From the NCBI GenBank assembly GCA_905250115.1, contig CAJNOI010000012.1, forward strand, positions 244,435-308,434: a DNA stretch of 64,000 bases, in the 5' to 3' direction. The DNA is from Adineta steineri (taxonomy: Eukaryota; Rotifera; Eurotatoria; Adinetida; Adinetidae). Both the position numbers and the translations under genes were made by a program. Under the pieces are notes generated by a model. The model worked only from the letters and a program-made list of their open reading frames with translations. It did no database searches and was not told the origin of the DNA. This document shows, piece by piece, positions 23,101-32,777 of the stretch (the stretch's first letter is position 1; each line of letters starts with the position of its first letter).

Positions 23101-24907
23101 ATGTCATGGTATATCAGCAAATCAACGTTCAATTTGTATTTGTCCAATAGATAAATGGGGTCCTCAATGTTTGATTTCTGATGAAATATGTCATTTAAAT
23201 AATCCATGTCGAAATAATGGTACATGCATACCTTATGATCAACATGTTTCACCTGGAAATACATTTGAATGTATCTGTTCAAAAGAATTTTATGGCAAAC
23301 TATGTGAATATTCATCTTTTAAAATGATTTTATCATTTTCAAATGATATTGATATACCTGAAACAATGTTTATTCATTTTATTGAAGTGAAACATAGACA
23401 AGAATCAGAGAAAGGTATTACTTTTAAAAAAATTCCAATCAATCGAGATCCAATAACTATCTATTGGGCAAAAACTGTTCATATAAGTTTTGTTGAATTA
23501 TTTCTCAATCAATATTATTTAATTCATCTTGATGAAAATCATAATAAATCGAATATTATTGAAAAACAAATCAAATCATCTGATTCTTGTCTACATATTC
23601 GTCAAGTATTTAATGAATCATTTGCTAAACTTCATCTTATTCGTCGTATTAAATTTTATCATTTCATATGTCAAAATCATTCGAAAGAACTTTCATGTTT
23701 TTATGATGATATTTATATTTGTTTTTGTGTTCAATTCAATAATCAACGACAAACAAATTGTTTAGAATCTAATCATACATTAAAACGTGATTGTTCTGGT
23801 CGAAGTATATGTGAAAATGGTGGTCAATGTTTGCAAGATAGTTCAACGTGTCCACAAACATCGATCTGCGTTTGTCCATCATGTTTCTATGGATCACGAT
23901 GTGAATTTCCTTCAGATGGACATAGTCTTTCACTTGATGCTATTCTTGGTTATCATATTCAACCATTTGTTTCTATAATACAACAACCAATTATTGTTCA
24001 AATAAGTTTTGCTTTAGTTATGATTATTACTCTCATAGGAACTATTAATGGTATTTGTTCTATCTTAACATTTATACAAAAAGATTTAAAAAAAACTGGT
24101 TGTGGAATTTATCTTCTTGGTTCATCAATAACAACATTATTTAATACAAGTATATTTCTAATTAAATTTCTTATACTTATTACAGCACAAACTACATATG
24201 TAACAAATATTTTATTTTTACAAATTCAATGTCGAAGTATTGATTATTTAATACGAGTTGGTCTTAATTTGGATCAATGGTTAAATGCATGTGTAGCTAT
24301 CGAACGTGCTATGACAGTCGTAAAAGGAGTTTCTTTTAATAAAAAGAAAAGCGTCAAAATTGCTAAATATGTTATCGTTATTCTTATTATTGTAATTATC
24401 AGTTCAAATACTGTTGATCCAATTTATCGACGTCTTGTTATAATTGATAATAATGATGAAAAACGAATTTGGTGTGTTCTTCATTATTCATCAATTATTC
24501 AAAAATTCAATATAACAATGAATATTCTTCATTTTTGTTTACCTTTTATCATTAATCTTATATCAGCATCAATTATTATTATCAATAGTGCTCGTTTAAA
24601 ATCATCTCTACAAAAGAAAAAATCATATAAAGAACATTTAATTGAACAGTTTCAACAACATCGTCATCTTTTGATTTCATCATTTTTATTATTTATTTTA
24701 GGTGTACCACGTTTAGTTATTCTATTTTCAAGAGGTTGTATGAAGACAAATGCTGATTCTTGGTGGTTTCTTATGGGATATTTTATTTCTTTTTTCCCAC
24801 CGATGCTTAATTTTATTATATTTGTTATGCCATCAGAAGTATATGTAAAACATTTTCGCACGACTATTAAGATGTATCGTGATGCTATAAAACGACGTTT
24901 AAATTAG
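20102..24907 (+). CDS. LDLa/EGF-ectodomain seven-helix receptor, 1601 aa
   Basis: A single uninterrupted exon with a signal peptide (MFLVKILFCFMAIISYG). Approximate domains: LDLa-like modules at 188-226 (ICDGFIQCTDGVDEQHC), 233-270, 470-506, 515-546, 598-626 (CNGYWDCYDGADEIDC) and 634-674; EGF-like modules near 798-833, 951-986, 988-1021, 1030-1068 (NPCRNNGTCIPY) and 1230-1268 (CENGGQCLQD). A seven-helix domain fills about 1283-1590. Helix 3 ends with ACVAIERAMTVVKG, an ER-A form of DRY. The layout recalls LDLa-bearing leucine-rich relaxin-type receptors, but without LRRs. Such chimeras are known as a bdelloid-rich GPCR group. It is probably an adhesion or peptide receptor; the ligand is unknown. 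The lack of introns over 4.8 kb contrasts with its neighbours. The next gene starts 63 nt later. Confidence 0.85.
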   Translation: MFLVKILFCFMAIISYGNLYPINFQLTEWTNIDEINTDLQHDCLYISMSIQPVIKPFLLELHPFSRNFHQMTSLCLSEWPSTWKIQENTRDQKFNFSQLAALNITSLQLYHWSASIDIIESYQFYLNQLSTSNNIFLSTKAFYNCTSPRFGPQCQYLFPFRTKEKLPSVHELIHRFYLVLKYPREDLLCYRHLNCRFGSILLCLDWNQICDGFIQCTDGVDEQHCWQMETNQCKENEYRCRNGQCISSVFLDDNAVGAECFDQSDTREKFDWDPYLRLTYDPIRPQFINEEVVIYNGTGHFGPYFEGRDRRLFFVHHMIPQPDKLISNRCEFTLYCYLRFFVGGMDDCENIYSKEYFQKVINESCPDMFYVPSAAIVFGHVYLAYTKQYVVQQKTRVNAPDYICYNEQLCGGFNANQKIIHFNNSLCRRVQDILPNVISNENSIEMIWDYIHQISIYLSKCNTILRNDTIFCDNRTMYQCLNSSKCIAKIRIFDQFEDCDYGDDEDRQKNILTNEICSKEQSLTHFICPNTNKCISRKLIRDSKCDCGYLDAQHFLCPDENIEMKSIRELISFPTICNGFNDLNPILIDGQNYTDETECNQWVCNNAYTRCNGYWDCYDGADEIDCHEFLLGLNCSAHSFLCLSAITRKFMCLSMDQGNDGNIDCLGATDEPQLCRYNTQTYDNGFYCEDRKIRLPVCIQSHEICNTDITCTDWEMDKLCEPLTFFPVIFRNGFCNRGDFASLDYNNMQICYLFRFTPRPEIVHFSLAQVKSIFKDEDRKSPLADSLIDEIDRDLNGHCYRGVPLKVILDINKNLFRTTCLCLPNYYGSHCQYQNQRVSFTMKLQTFSDSWQTQFLLIVSLMDNTNERIIHSYEQITYFPMQNCQTSFDIYLVYSNRPKNESKQYTIHIDIYEKLSLNYRGSFFIDIPFLFLPVQRIGSLLNIPYKGYPMKNCFIDGCLHGECIRYFEDTNNRTFCKCFKGWIGRLCTIEYECNCSSDSLCHGISANQRSICICPIDKWGPQCLISDEICHLNNPCRNNGTCIPYDQHVSPGNTFECICSKEFYGKLCEYSSFKMILSFSNDIDIPETMFIHFIEVKHRQESEKGITFKKIPINRDPITIYWAKTVHISFVELFLNQYYLIHLDENHNKSNIIEKQIKSSDSCLHIRQVFNESFAKLHLIRRIKFYHFICQNHSKELSCFYDDIYICFCVQFNNQRQTNCLESNHTLKRDCSGRSICENGGQCLQDSSTCPQTSICVCPSCFYGSRCEFPSDGHSLSLDAILGYHIQPFVSIIQQPIIVQISFALVMIITLIGTINGICSILTFIQKDLKKTGCGIYLLGSSITTLFNTSIFLIKFLILITAQTTYVTNILFLQIQCRSIDYLIRVGLNLDQWLNACVAIERAMTVVKGVSFNKKKSVKIAKYVIVILIIVIISSNTVDPIYRRLVIIDNNDEKRIWCVLHYSSIIQKFNITMNILHFCLPFIINLISASIIIINSARLKSSLQKKKSYKEHLIEQFQQHRHLLISSFLLFILGVPRLVILFSRGCMKTNADSWWFLMGYFISFFPPMLNFIIFVMPSEVYVKHFRTTIKMYRDAIKRRLN

Positions 24908-24970
24908 ACTTTGCAAAATACAACGATAATTCTTTTTCAAAAAAATAATTTTTTTATTTGCTTTTCAGAT
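24908..24970 (+). promoter_or_regulatory. Candidate trans-splice acceptor between two close genes
   Basis: The 63-nt gap ends in a T-rich tract, TTTTTTTATTTGCTTTTCAG, followed by AT and the ATG. There is little room for a separate promoter. Bdelloids are reported to add a spliced leader in trans, which fits. No transcript evidence is available here. Confidence 0.5.
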
Positions 24971-26224
24971 ATGATATTCATCTGGGTTTTACTTTTATTT
25001 TCTGGTGTATTTCCAAGTATTCAAACTCTATCATGTATCAACTTTGAATATGAAGAACCTGCATATATCGATACATTTGATCGAAATGCCTTAAAGGAGA
25101 AACTTGATCGTTTTGAAATGGATGCAAGTCTTTCTGCATGTCGTGTGGAGATGGTATTTGTTTATTCTACGGGATTACTAACACTAAAGTTTAGTAAATT
25201 GGTTCCAAAGACAACCATCTCAGTTGGTATTGTTACGTTTCGTACCTTAGTAAGATATACCAATAAAGATGACACAACGACTATACATGTTTTAACAGCT
25301 GCATGTTCAAACTCTGACGGTTGTGATAAACAATTTATACTGAATCATGTTGACTGGTTCATTCGATTGAAGTATGATGACTTCTTCAAAATTAGTTTCC
25401 AACTGCTTGTAGGTGAAGATGATAAGATACGTAAGTCTCACCCAAATACCTCATCAATGTCGTGCATACCTGAGCATGAAATAATTTTTGCACAACACAT
25501 ATGGAGTAAAATCTCCTCGAAAAATTGATTATACGGCTAGCGCGTCTCGGATTTCGATGCAGAATATTAATCCTTTTGAGTATACGACCTACCATATTGA
25601 TTTTGATCTTTCATTCCTATACAATATTCTTAGAACATATTGGATTCTTTTGTTCATACTCATGTTTAATACTTTTCAGAACGATGCAGTCATCCCAGAT
25701 GCCCAAATAGGTTTTGCGGTGTTGGGTGGACACACAAAGAAACCGATATTGTACAAGGTTGTAGTGAACTACCAAGAGCTCAATTTCAGGCTCGGAATGA
25801 TTTTAATATCAATACTCGTAAAGAAACTGAATCCTTTGCCTTTTTTTGTGGTTATGATCAGTGCAACAGCTTAGATGTTGTGTCAAAATTGCAAGCGAAT
25901 GTCAAAGAAAACTACAATATTTTACTAGTGCGCAAAGCTCTAGGTTTTGACAACGAATCGGATAACTCTATGGCAACTACAAGCTCGACACTCAATATTA
26001 CATTTTTTCAATATTTTATTGAAAATATGTCAAACGTGTCTTCACTTTCTTTGGAAGATACGACTGTAACACAGTTATCTATGATAACCAATTCATCAGC
26101 AATGACGAAGTCAGCTTCAACACTTGTTACAACAAAAACTAACGGCTGCACCACATGGCAATTTCAGAAAACAAATATTATAATGAATTTAAATGCAATG
26201 ATAATCTTATTAATCATTTATTAA
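24971..26224 (+). CDS. Secreted, probably GPI-anchored Ly6-like cysteine-rich protein
   Basis: Two exons, join(24971..25430, 25680..26224), 334 aa, phase 1 junction. A signal peptide (MIFIWVLLLFSGVFPSIQTL) precedes a cysteine-containing region (ACSNSDGCDKQF). After the intron come RCSHPRCPNRFC and a FFCGYDQCNS ending typical of three-finger (Ly6/uPAR) domains. A Ser/Thr-rich stretch then leads to a hydrophobic C-terminus (MNLNAMIILLIIY) with no basic tail, suiting GPI attachment. The ATG lies 2 nt after a TTTTCAG acceptor and 63 nt after the receptor's stop codon, so the two may be co-transcribed and resolved by trans-splicing. Function unknown. Confidence 0.7.
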
Positions 26225-27106
26225 AGGCTTGATTTTACAAATTCTAATCAAAATAGATTTATTTAATACATGTCTGCTTCTTTCAGCTGTGAACTAAAAT
26301 AAAATATGAATGGTTAACAATCGTTGCCTATGCTTATTGTAATAATATTTGCGTAATCATATCCACTCTTTCTTTCTTCTCTGCTTTTGTATTTTTGAAC
26401 ACAAATATGCATCGATCAAATAAATTAATACATTGAACCTAAGGGTGTGAGTGTCGATGAACAGAAGACTATGTTGCACCCATACCCATCTCACTCTGAC
26501 ACACACACATCCACGTCCTCACCTTCACCCACACACACACCCACCCTCCGAAGACAAAAACTCGGGGACATTTGTGAAGGACATTTTTTTGAGAAGATTC
26601 ACAGCCGTATTTGATGAATTTATTAAAGCTACAGCTGGGTTGTTAATAGTTTGTTCTCGAAGGAAGTTATGAGCCAGTTGCACGATATTAAGACTTTTGT
26701 TATAGTTAGATAATGCAATAGCTATAAAATGTGCTGATGAAGAAGCAAACTTCTTTTAATCTGAATCATAGTGAAATTATAAACTCAAGTATTATTGAAT
26801 TTTACGACAAAAATAGAAGAAAATGTTCTAAAATTCAACCACTGCCGCGCTGCCATGGACACCTCTGTCATGTGCATGATATGCCATTTATTATTATATT
26901 CTTTAAAAATCTCTCTTTAGCATGCATTTAGTAATAGTTACAGTTAAATATTTATGAAAGCGACAAGACGTGTCAATAACTGTCCGTAACAAAATCCACA
27001 GGAAGAAATAAAGCCATTATTAGAATGAAGGAAAGAATTATTTTTTAATCAAACGGACTAGAGGAAAGAAAAGGTGGAATCATAATTCACAACGCTATTC
27101 ACTCTA
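26225..27106. other. Intergenic stretch
   Basis: Contains palindrome 26441-26549 and nothing else recognised. The small ORFs are translated repeat or random. Confidence 0.6.
26441..26549. repeat. Telomere-like palindrome 19, long C side
   Basis: AAGGGTGTGAGTGTCGATG then CACCCATACCCATCTCAC and a further CACCCACACACACACCCACC. It lies 217 nt after the preceding stop codon. Confidence 0.75.
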
Positions 27107-27644
27107 ATGAATATGAATATAGGTGCACTCTTTGCTCTTGTTTTTCTTATTGGTAAGCCCTGCTATAATTTAACATATACATTTTTGCTAATATTTTATC
27201 CGTCAAAAGTAGCTCATCCAATTCATATATTGGGTCTAAGATGTTATCAATGTGTATATACCTCGAATCACAAATGTGGTGACACATTTAGCATAAATGG
27301 ATCTGGTGTTGATGAGATGATTTCAAATAGTGGATATTGTTGGGTACGCAATTTTATTCTCCAAATTCTTGTTAACATAGTTACTTGCTCTTTAGAAATT
27401 AAAATACGGCGGTTATGGCTCTAATAGTGTGGCCCCGGGTGGTGATCCGCTACGAAACTATCATCCCGACTTAGCTTGCCCAAGAATGAACACTTGCGAG
27501 AGACACATTACTAATCGAAACGCTTTAAGATGCTGCTGTCAAGATAAAGATTTTTGCAACAGAGCTTCAACAGTCTCAATTACTGTTTACATGTTTCACT
27601 TAAGTGTAATTTTTACTTGCACTTTCGCGCATATCCACTATTAA
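27107..27644 (+). CDS. Three-finger (Ly6/uPAR) protein, likely GPI-anchored
   Basis: Three exons, join(27107..27152, 27210..27343, 27396..27644), 142 aa, phases consistent. Signal peptide MNMNIGALFALVFLIV; first finger LRCYQCVYTSNHKCGD; last finger ends RCCCQDKDFCNRA, the classical CC-x-x-D-x-CN close of the family. A hydrophobic C-terminus (ITVYMFHLSVIFTCTF) suggests GPI anchoring. Family members modulate receptors or adhesion at the cell surface. A second, diverged member is on the opposite strand at 29850, and related two-module proteins lie at 24971 and 38211. Confidence 0.85.
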
Positions 27645-27852
27645 AGCAACATTTTACGTTTCTCTCGCTTTAGTGATGACAGTGTGCTTGCAATGCTTCA
27701 GATTAAAATAAAAGACGTCAAAAATTTCACGGGCTGTTTTTAGCAAACAGATCAGCTGAATAACAAAAGACCCTTCCATCGTGAGTCTAGACGAGTGTGA
27801 TACAAAAAGGATATTTCTATCTATCTCCACTCGCATTAATCGATACTCTATA

Positions 27853-27915
27853 AGAGTGGGTGTGGGTTTGACAACCTTGAATTTTTCCACACACATATCC
27901 ACACACATATCCACA
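27853..27915. repeat. Telomere-like palindrome 20
   Basis: AAGAGTGGGTGTGGGTTTG and CCACACACATATCCACACAC. The C side is a tandem of two CCACACACATAT units. Confidence 0.75.
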
Positions 27916-27966
27916 AGAATACTGCTGATGTTTAACTAAACGATTCTTTCATTTTTTTTCCATGAA

Positions 27967-28038
27967 AGGTGTGAGTGGAAGCATAAGTATAAGCGTGCAT
28001 GAGTCTAAGGATACAATTTCAATCTCACTCATACCTAA
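27967..28038. repeat. Telomere-like palindrome 21
   Basis: AGGTGTGAGTGGAAGC and ATCTCACTCATACCT with a 40-nt spacer. It is only 51 nt from the previous copy. Confidence 0.65.
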
Positions 28039-28435
28039 AACATTACTTCACATTTGCGATTATTACGTATACGGAAAGACTAAAAAATGAAATTTACATT
28101 TTCATTTTTCAATTTCTGAGTATAAAATTACAAAAAAATAACGTTTTAAAGTGATTCTTGCTGTATTCTTTCTAACGATATGCAGCGCTATCGACTAAAG
28201 TATAGTCGTATGTATATTTACTCACGCACATTATAAAATATCGCGTACGTGGATATTTTTTACAAGAATATAGCAGAGAAGAAAAAAGTCAGTTTTTTTT
28301 TTCTTTGGTCGACTATAGAGCAGATGTGCATCCACACACTAATCTTCTCATTCGCTATACGTTGCCGAAGGATAAAAAATAGAAAAGAAATATAATGACA
28401 TACGTATCTACACAAGCAATATAATCGTAAAGAAA

Positions 28436-29479
28436 ATGGCATCAATAACATGTATCGAACAACTGCCCGTCGAATTGTTGTTGAGGGTATGTTCGTATTT
28501 GGAAGGTCATGATCTCATAAAAGCCTTCGTGAATTTAAACATATTCTTCGATTCTCTACTTCGATCATCACAACTTCAAATTTATTTTCGTCTGGAGGAG
28601 AATGAAATTGAATTTCCGCATATTTTTATCGAAAATGTTCGATCACTGAGCGAGGATTCATATGATCGATCGGTGCATCGATTTATTGATTTGCATGTAT
28701 CCCATTTGAAATATCTTCAATCTCTCACAATCGACGTCGATGATTACAATAATAGTCCGATCTCGTCAATTCTTCCAAAGTTTGTTCATCTTGAATATTT
28801 AAATATTCGATATATATGTTCAAAACAAAACGAAGATATACTTGAAATAATTTTCTCCTTACCCAAACTTCGTTTTTGTATTTTAAACGTAGATGATCTT
28901 TACTTTACGTCCAAACTGAAGAATGATTCTGTATCATCAAACAATTCTATTGAATACCTGAACATTAAAAACAGAATTCGTACGAGCTGTCTTCATTCTA
29001 TTCTCCACCAACTACCCCATTTGCGTTCTCTACAAATGGGATATTTGATGCGAAATACACCTTCATTATTATCGCAAAATATTATTCCGAGCATGAAAAT
29101 GATTACGTTCAAAGCTAGTGGTATAAAAATGTCTGACTTTGAAGAAATTCTACAAAAACTACCGAATCTTCAGTTAATTTCCGCTGGACCAGTGATGGTG
29201 AATGAAAAGCAGTTTGAAAAAATGTTGTTCGATTACCAATGGACGAAACCATTCGATCGAATTAAACGGGTCGATATTGAAATACAATGGTTTTTCATGA
29301 CGAAAGGAAAAAAAGAAGATATGCGTACACGTCTTCCTCAATCGCATCCCTGGTTGTCAGGATCTTTTCATCAGTACTTCGATGGAAACGACGACGAACA
29401 CATTTTTACTTTCTATCTCAATTTTAACAGGAATATAGCGAAGAAAAATAAGCGGAGTATTGAAGGAGACATTTTCTAA
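28436..29479 (+). CDS. F-box protein
   Basis: A single exon, 347 aa. Residues 1-50 form an F-box (IEQLPVELLLRVCSYLEGHD then LIKAFVNLNIFFDSLL), the SKP1-docking motif of SCF ubiquitin ligases. The remainder has irregular leucine-rich strands (SLTIDVDD, LEYLNIRYIC, LRSLQMGYL) consistent with a degenerate LRR substrate-binding horseshoe, and ends in a basic tail. The target protein is unknown. F-box/LRR genes of this type are numerous and fast-evolving in bdelloids. The ATG is preceded by AAAG and no acceptor, unlike several neighbours. Confidence 0.8.
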   Translation: MASITCIEQLPVELLLRVCSYLEGHDLIKAFVNLNIFFDSLLRSSQLQIYFRLEENEIEFPHIFIENVRSLSEDSYDRSVHRFIDLHVSHLKYLQSLTIDVDDYNNSPISSILPKFVHLEYLNIRYICSKQNEDILEIIFSLPKLRFCILNVDDLYFTSKLKNDSVSSNNSIEYLNIKNRIRTSCLHSILHQLPHLRSLQMGYLMRNTPSLLSQNIIPSMKMITFKASGIKMSDFEEILQKLPNLQLISAGPVMVNEKQFEKMLFDYQWTKPFDRIKRVDIEIQWFFMTKGKKEDMRTRLPQSHPWLSGSFHQYFDGNDDEHIFTFYLNFNRNIAKKNKRSIEGDIF

Positions 29480-29849
29480 AACGCGAAAGGATTCATAAAC
29501 GATGTTTTGAAAGTACGCGGAGATGATGATCACTTTTTCAATTTTTCTCCTCTCGTACTGATAGCTCTTTCTACGTATTTTATTTATTAATTCTTTGCTT
29601 TCTTTTCTTCGAGACTCCCTCTACACCCACCCTCACATAAAAATAATTAATATTATTAAACAAAATTAACTGAAACTCTTGTGTAAAATGAAAGCTTTAT
29701 TAGAGAATTTAACACTAGCATCCAATAGATATAATATGTAATAACAAACTTTATTGTATTATAAAAGGAAGTATTTTTGAAAGTCGATCGGGAGCACAAG
29801 AAAACATTATTGAAAAAATTTTGTTTAGATGATATGGAATGTTTATACG
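29480..29849. other. Short convergent intergenic stretch
   Basis: Lies between the convergent F-box and three-finger genes. It contains one C-rich half element at 29621-29637 and nothing else recognised. Confidence 0.6.
29621..29637. repeat. Isolated C-rich half element
   Basis: CTACACCCACCCTCACA with no G-rich arm. It is 142 nt past the F-box stop codon. Confidence 0.5.
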
Positions 29850-30358
29850 TTAAAACCACTGATATGCGAGCATGATGAGTGCGCCAATTGTGACGAAGAT
29901 AACGAGAGGTTGTTGTTTTACTACTGACACACCGTTGCACGAATCTGTCGTACAACAGCAAACAGTATGCGTATAACCGTATTGTTCATATTTTCCGCAT
30001 CCATTTATGCCTCCAATGCAATGAAGAACATTCGGCTCAGCACTGCGAGACACGCTGCTGCCACCCTTTGACTCTGATTTCTCTTTCTGAAAAACAAAAA
30101 TGGCAAGCGTGTATGAGATTGTTACGACAACAAGACATGTTTCCAAGAATACATACTTTACACACTGCGCCTGGAACATTCACTTTCGTCCTACCTCCAT
30201 ATGGATCAGCACAATCACTACCGCTACAACTATGGCAATCGTACGTGTTGATTGTGCCGACACATCCTATTTCGATATAAACAAGAAAAGAAAATGTTTA
30301 TTCATTCATTTTTAATTGTCTTACCGAAAATAAGCAAAAGAATAAATGCAGATTTCAT
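29850..30358 (-). CDS. Three-finger (Ly6/uPAR) protein, likely GPI-anchored
   Basis: Three exons, complement(join(29850..30086, 30157..30266, 30325..30358)), 126 aa, phases consistent. Signal peptide MKSAFILLLIFG; first finger YDCHSCSGSDCADPYGG; middle HCIGGINGCGKYEQYGY; terminal CCCTTDSCNG, the family's closing motif. The hydrophobic C-terminus (LVIFVTIGALIMLAYQWF) suggests a GPI signal. The gene structure (short signal exon, two finger exons) mirrors the gene at 27107, supporting shared ancestry despite low identity. Confidence 0.85.
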
Positions 30359-31188
30359 ATTTTTCTTGATTATAATATAAATTCTTTAGATAGTAGTCGA
30401 TATCTAACTAAATAACAAATGTAGGACTTATAGATGCTACTGTCTTTATAAAGGCAATGATAACGATCTCTCTTCTTTTCTTATTTAAACGTAGTTGATA
30501 AGGCGCAGGTTACACGTAGCATTATCATTGTTATTATTTTTCTTTAGATCTATTGTTCGTTGGATTGAATCAAGAAAGTGAAATATCATTTTTTTTCTCA
30601 TTACTTCACTATTTATATAAGAGTAATACTGATGTTTGATACCATCGTATGATCGTGTTGAAACTTTTAACGCTTAATCAAAGCATTACTAATACATATG
30701 TATATCTTCATTACTATGGTCTTCTTTCTCATATTGTGCGATTCTGATCAATGCACTAATAAAAACTAGAGCATATTGCACAAACAGCTAAAAAAGCAAG
30801 GACATCCATGTATTTTAGTTGTTGTGTAAACGGATAGATAATTTTATTCTGTTCTACATTGTCAACAGCACAAAACGATTATAGTCCACCTCTAAGATAA
30901 GACCTCTGCATGATAACAGACGCATAAGAATAGAATAAAAGTAGGTGTGTTGATAGCAAATGGTAACAAACACATCTTTAGTCGACTTCGAGAGAAAATT
31001 TTGTGTATATTTCATGCTGTTAAAAAGCAGCATTTAAGAGATCAGCCCTTAACAAACGTCATTTTGCCGTGATCTGAAGAGTAAACGATTAGTACCCACA
31101 CCCACCCTTTTCGAAGTATGCAATTATTTTATTTTTTATTTGAATAATAATTGAGAAAAATATTATAATCAAAGAAAAAAAGTTAAAG
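30359..31188. other. Intergenic stretch
   Basis: AT-rich; only a C-rich half element at 31094-31110 stands out. Confidence 0.6.
31094..31110. repeat. Isolated C-rich half element
   Basis: ACCCACACCCACCCTTT, 79 nt beyond the stop of the minus-strand Cys-loop channel gene. Confidence 0.55.
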
Positions 31189-32777
31189 TCAATTATTTGC
31201 CATTAAAACCCATACCGACAGTTCAGAAATAACCATAAACAATAGTATGCAAAAAAATACCAAATAGTTTAATGCGGCGCATCTACCTTCAATGTCTTTT
31301 TTATTTTTTCCTTTTCCTTTATCTTTATCGAAATCAGCTTGGCATGTTTCGCATCTGTTGCAAAAATCACATTTTGGCGTCGCTTTCTTGTTTGTTTCGT
31401 CAATAACTACAGATGTTGGTGTTTCAATTCGGGCATCGTCAGTAGCACTTTTATTCATAGAGGTTTCATTTTCAACGGAAGTATGCTGTCCTTTGTCAAT
31501 GCTTTCAACTTTAATATGTCGTCGAAAACACGAAGGAAATAATTTCTGACAGGAAGCACATTTCGTTTTTTGAGTACCTGTTGCTTGTGTACTTTCTTTA
31601 CCTTCTGACTTCTTTAAGTCACCATTCTCAACAATAACATTCTTTGTTTTATCATCTTTTGGTGGTGGAAAAAAATAAAAGAATACTTTTTTTTGCAATA
31701 GCCCAGCAAAAATATAAAGAAATTTTGGCATTTCAGCTTTTGATATAAAATGATTACATAAGATAAACCATGCCATTGATATTAATGTCCAACATATTGA
31801 TAACAAAAAGTATAATGTAATCATCATTAAATATTGAGACTGTTGTGGAAATAGATTAGAAAAATTCAATGAATAAACAGAATATGTCATGAAACATGTC
31901 ATACCTAAAATACAAATACATTAAGTTCAATTTCGTATGCAAGAAAAACAAAAATAATATTCTTACATAAACCAATTTGTGATCCAAAGGGTAATGAATA
32001 TGATAGTAAAGTAACGGAATTTAAAACCCAACATGCAAATATACCATTCATGATAAAATATAATGGTTTTCTTTGTAAATACAATTGTATTGATATTACA
32101 TCATTAGAAGTATCTTCAAATGGTGTTCTATCTTCTGCTTGAATTACAACTAAATCTGTTCCATTCAGTGCCCATAGAGGATGTTCAGTATATCCACTAA
32201 TGTCAATTACTGCATTCTTATCTTCTGTATATGCTATTCTACCGGATCCTTGACTCCATGATGTTAAACTAATACCGCATAATTGTTTATCGAATGGAAA
32301 ATATCGAACATTGAAATTACATCTTGTCTTTACTGTTAATGCTGGTAATATCATATAAACTTGACCGGAATAGTTTACAGATGCTAAACTATATGTATTC
32401 ACTGTAAGATAACCACTTGTATCTGCTGAATTCAATACCATTGTATCTGGTATCCATAAACTTGTAACTGGAAGCATAACTACTTGAATACCAGTATTTG
32501 AACTAGGTGTCCATGATAATCGATCATCGTACCATGTTTGTGCAATAAATGAACTTGTTGTCATTATTTGTTGTTTTTCATCTATAGCCACAATTTGTTG
32601 TAGTTGAGCAGTGATATCAACAGATACTGTAGTACTTGGTCTTATATTTTTATTATATCCAGTTAACAAGGTTGTTATCAGGGTTTGCTCAGCTATTTGA
32701 GCAGCTGGTAGTGTTCCACAATCACAGAAGTAGAATAAGTAGTTTAGCAAGATAACAAAGGCTAGTGATTTTATCAT
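31189..32777 (-). CDS. Cys-loop ligand-gated ion channel subunit
   Basis: Two exons, complement(join(31189..31904, 31967..32777)), 508 aa. It has a signal peptide (MIKSLAFVILLNYLFYF) and a nicotinic-type ligand domain with WYDDRLSW and WIPDTM. The signature loop CNFNVRYFPFDKQLC spans 13 residues between cysteines. Four membrane segments follow, the last near the C-terminus (LNYLVFFCILLFMVISELSV). The M1-M2 turn reads PFGSQIGLC: it lacks the Glu and Lys of cation channels (GEK) and the Pro-Ala-Arg of anion channels, so ion selectivity is unclear. No vicinal Cys pair is seen in loop C. The M3-M4 cytoplasmic loop carries unusual cysteine pairs (CASCQKLFPSC, CDFCNRCETC) that could bind metal. The intron falls just before M2. 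Confidence 0.85.

Larger units (their letters stand above)
27645..28435. other. Intergenic stretch with two palindromes
   Basis: Palindromes at 27853-27915 and 27967-28038. No gene recognised. Confidence 0.6.

Noticed and set aside
30087..30156. Hydrophobic extension of the last exon frame of the three-finger gene
   Set aside because: It lies in an intron with clear GTATGT donor and TTTTTCAG acceptor; only the three-exon model has a signal peptide and correct phases.
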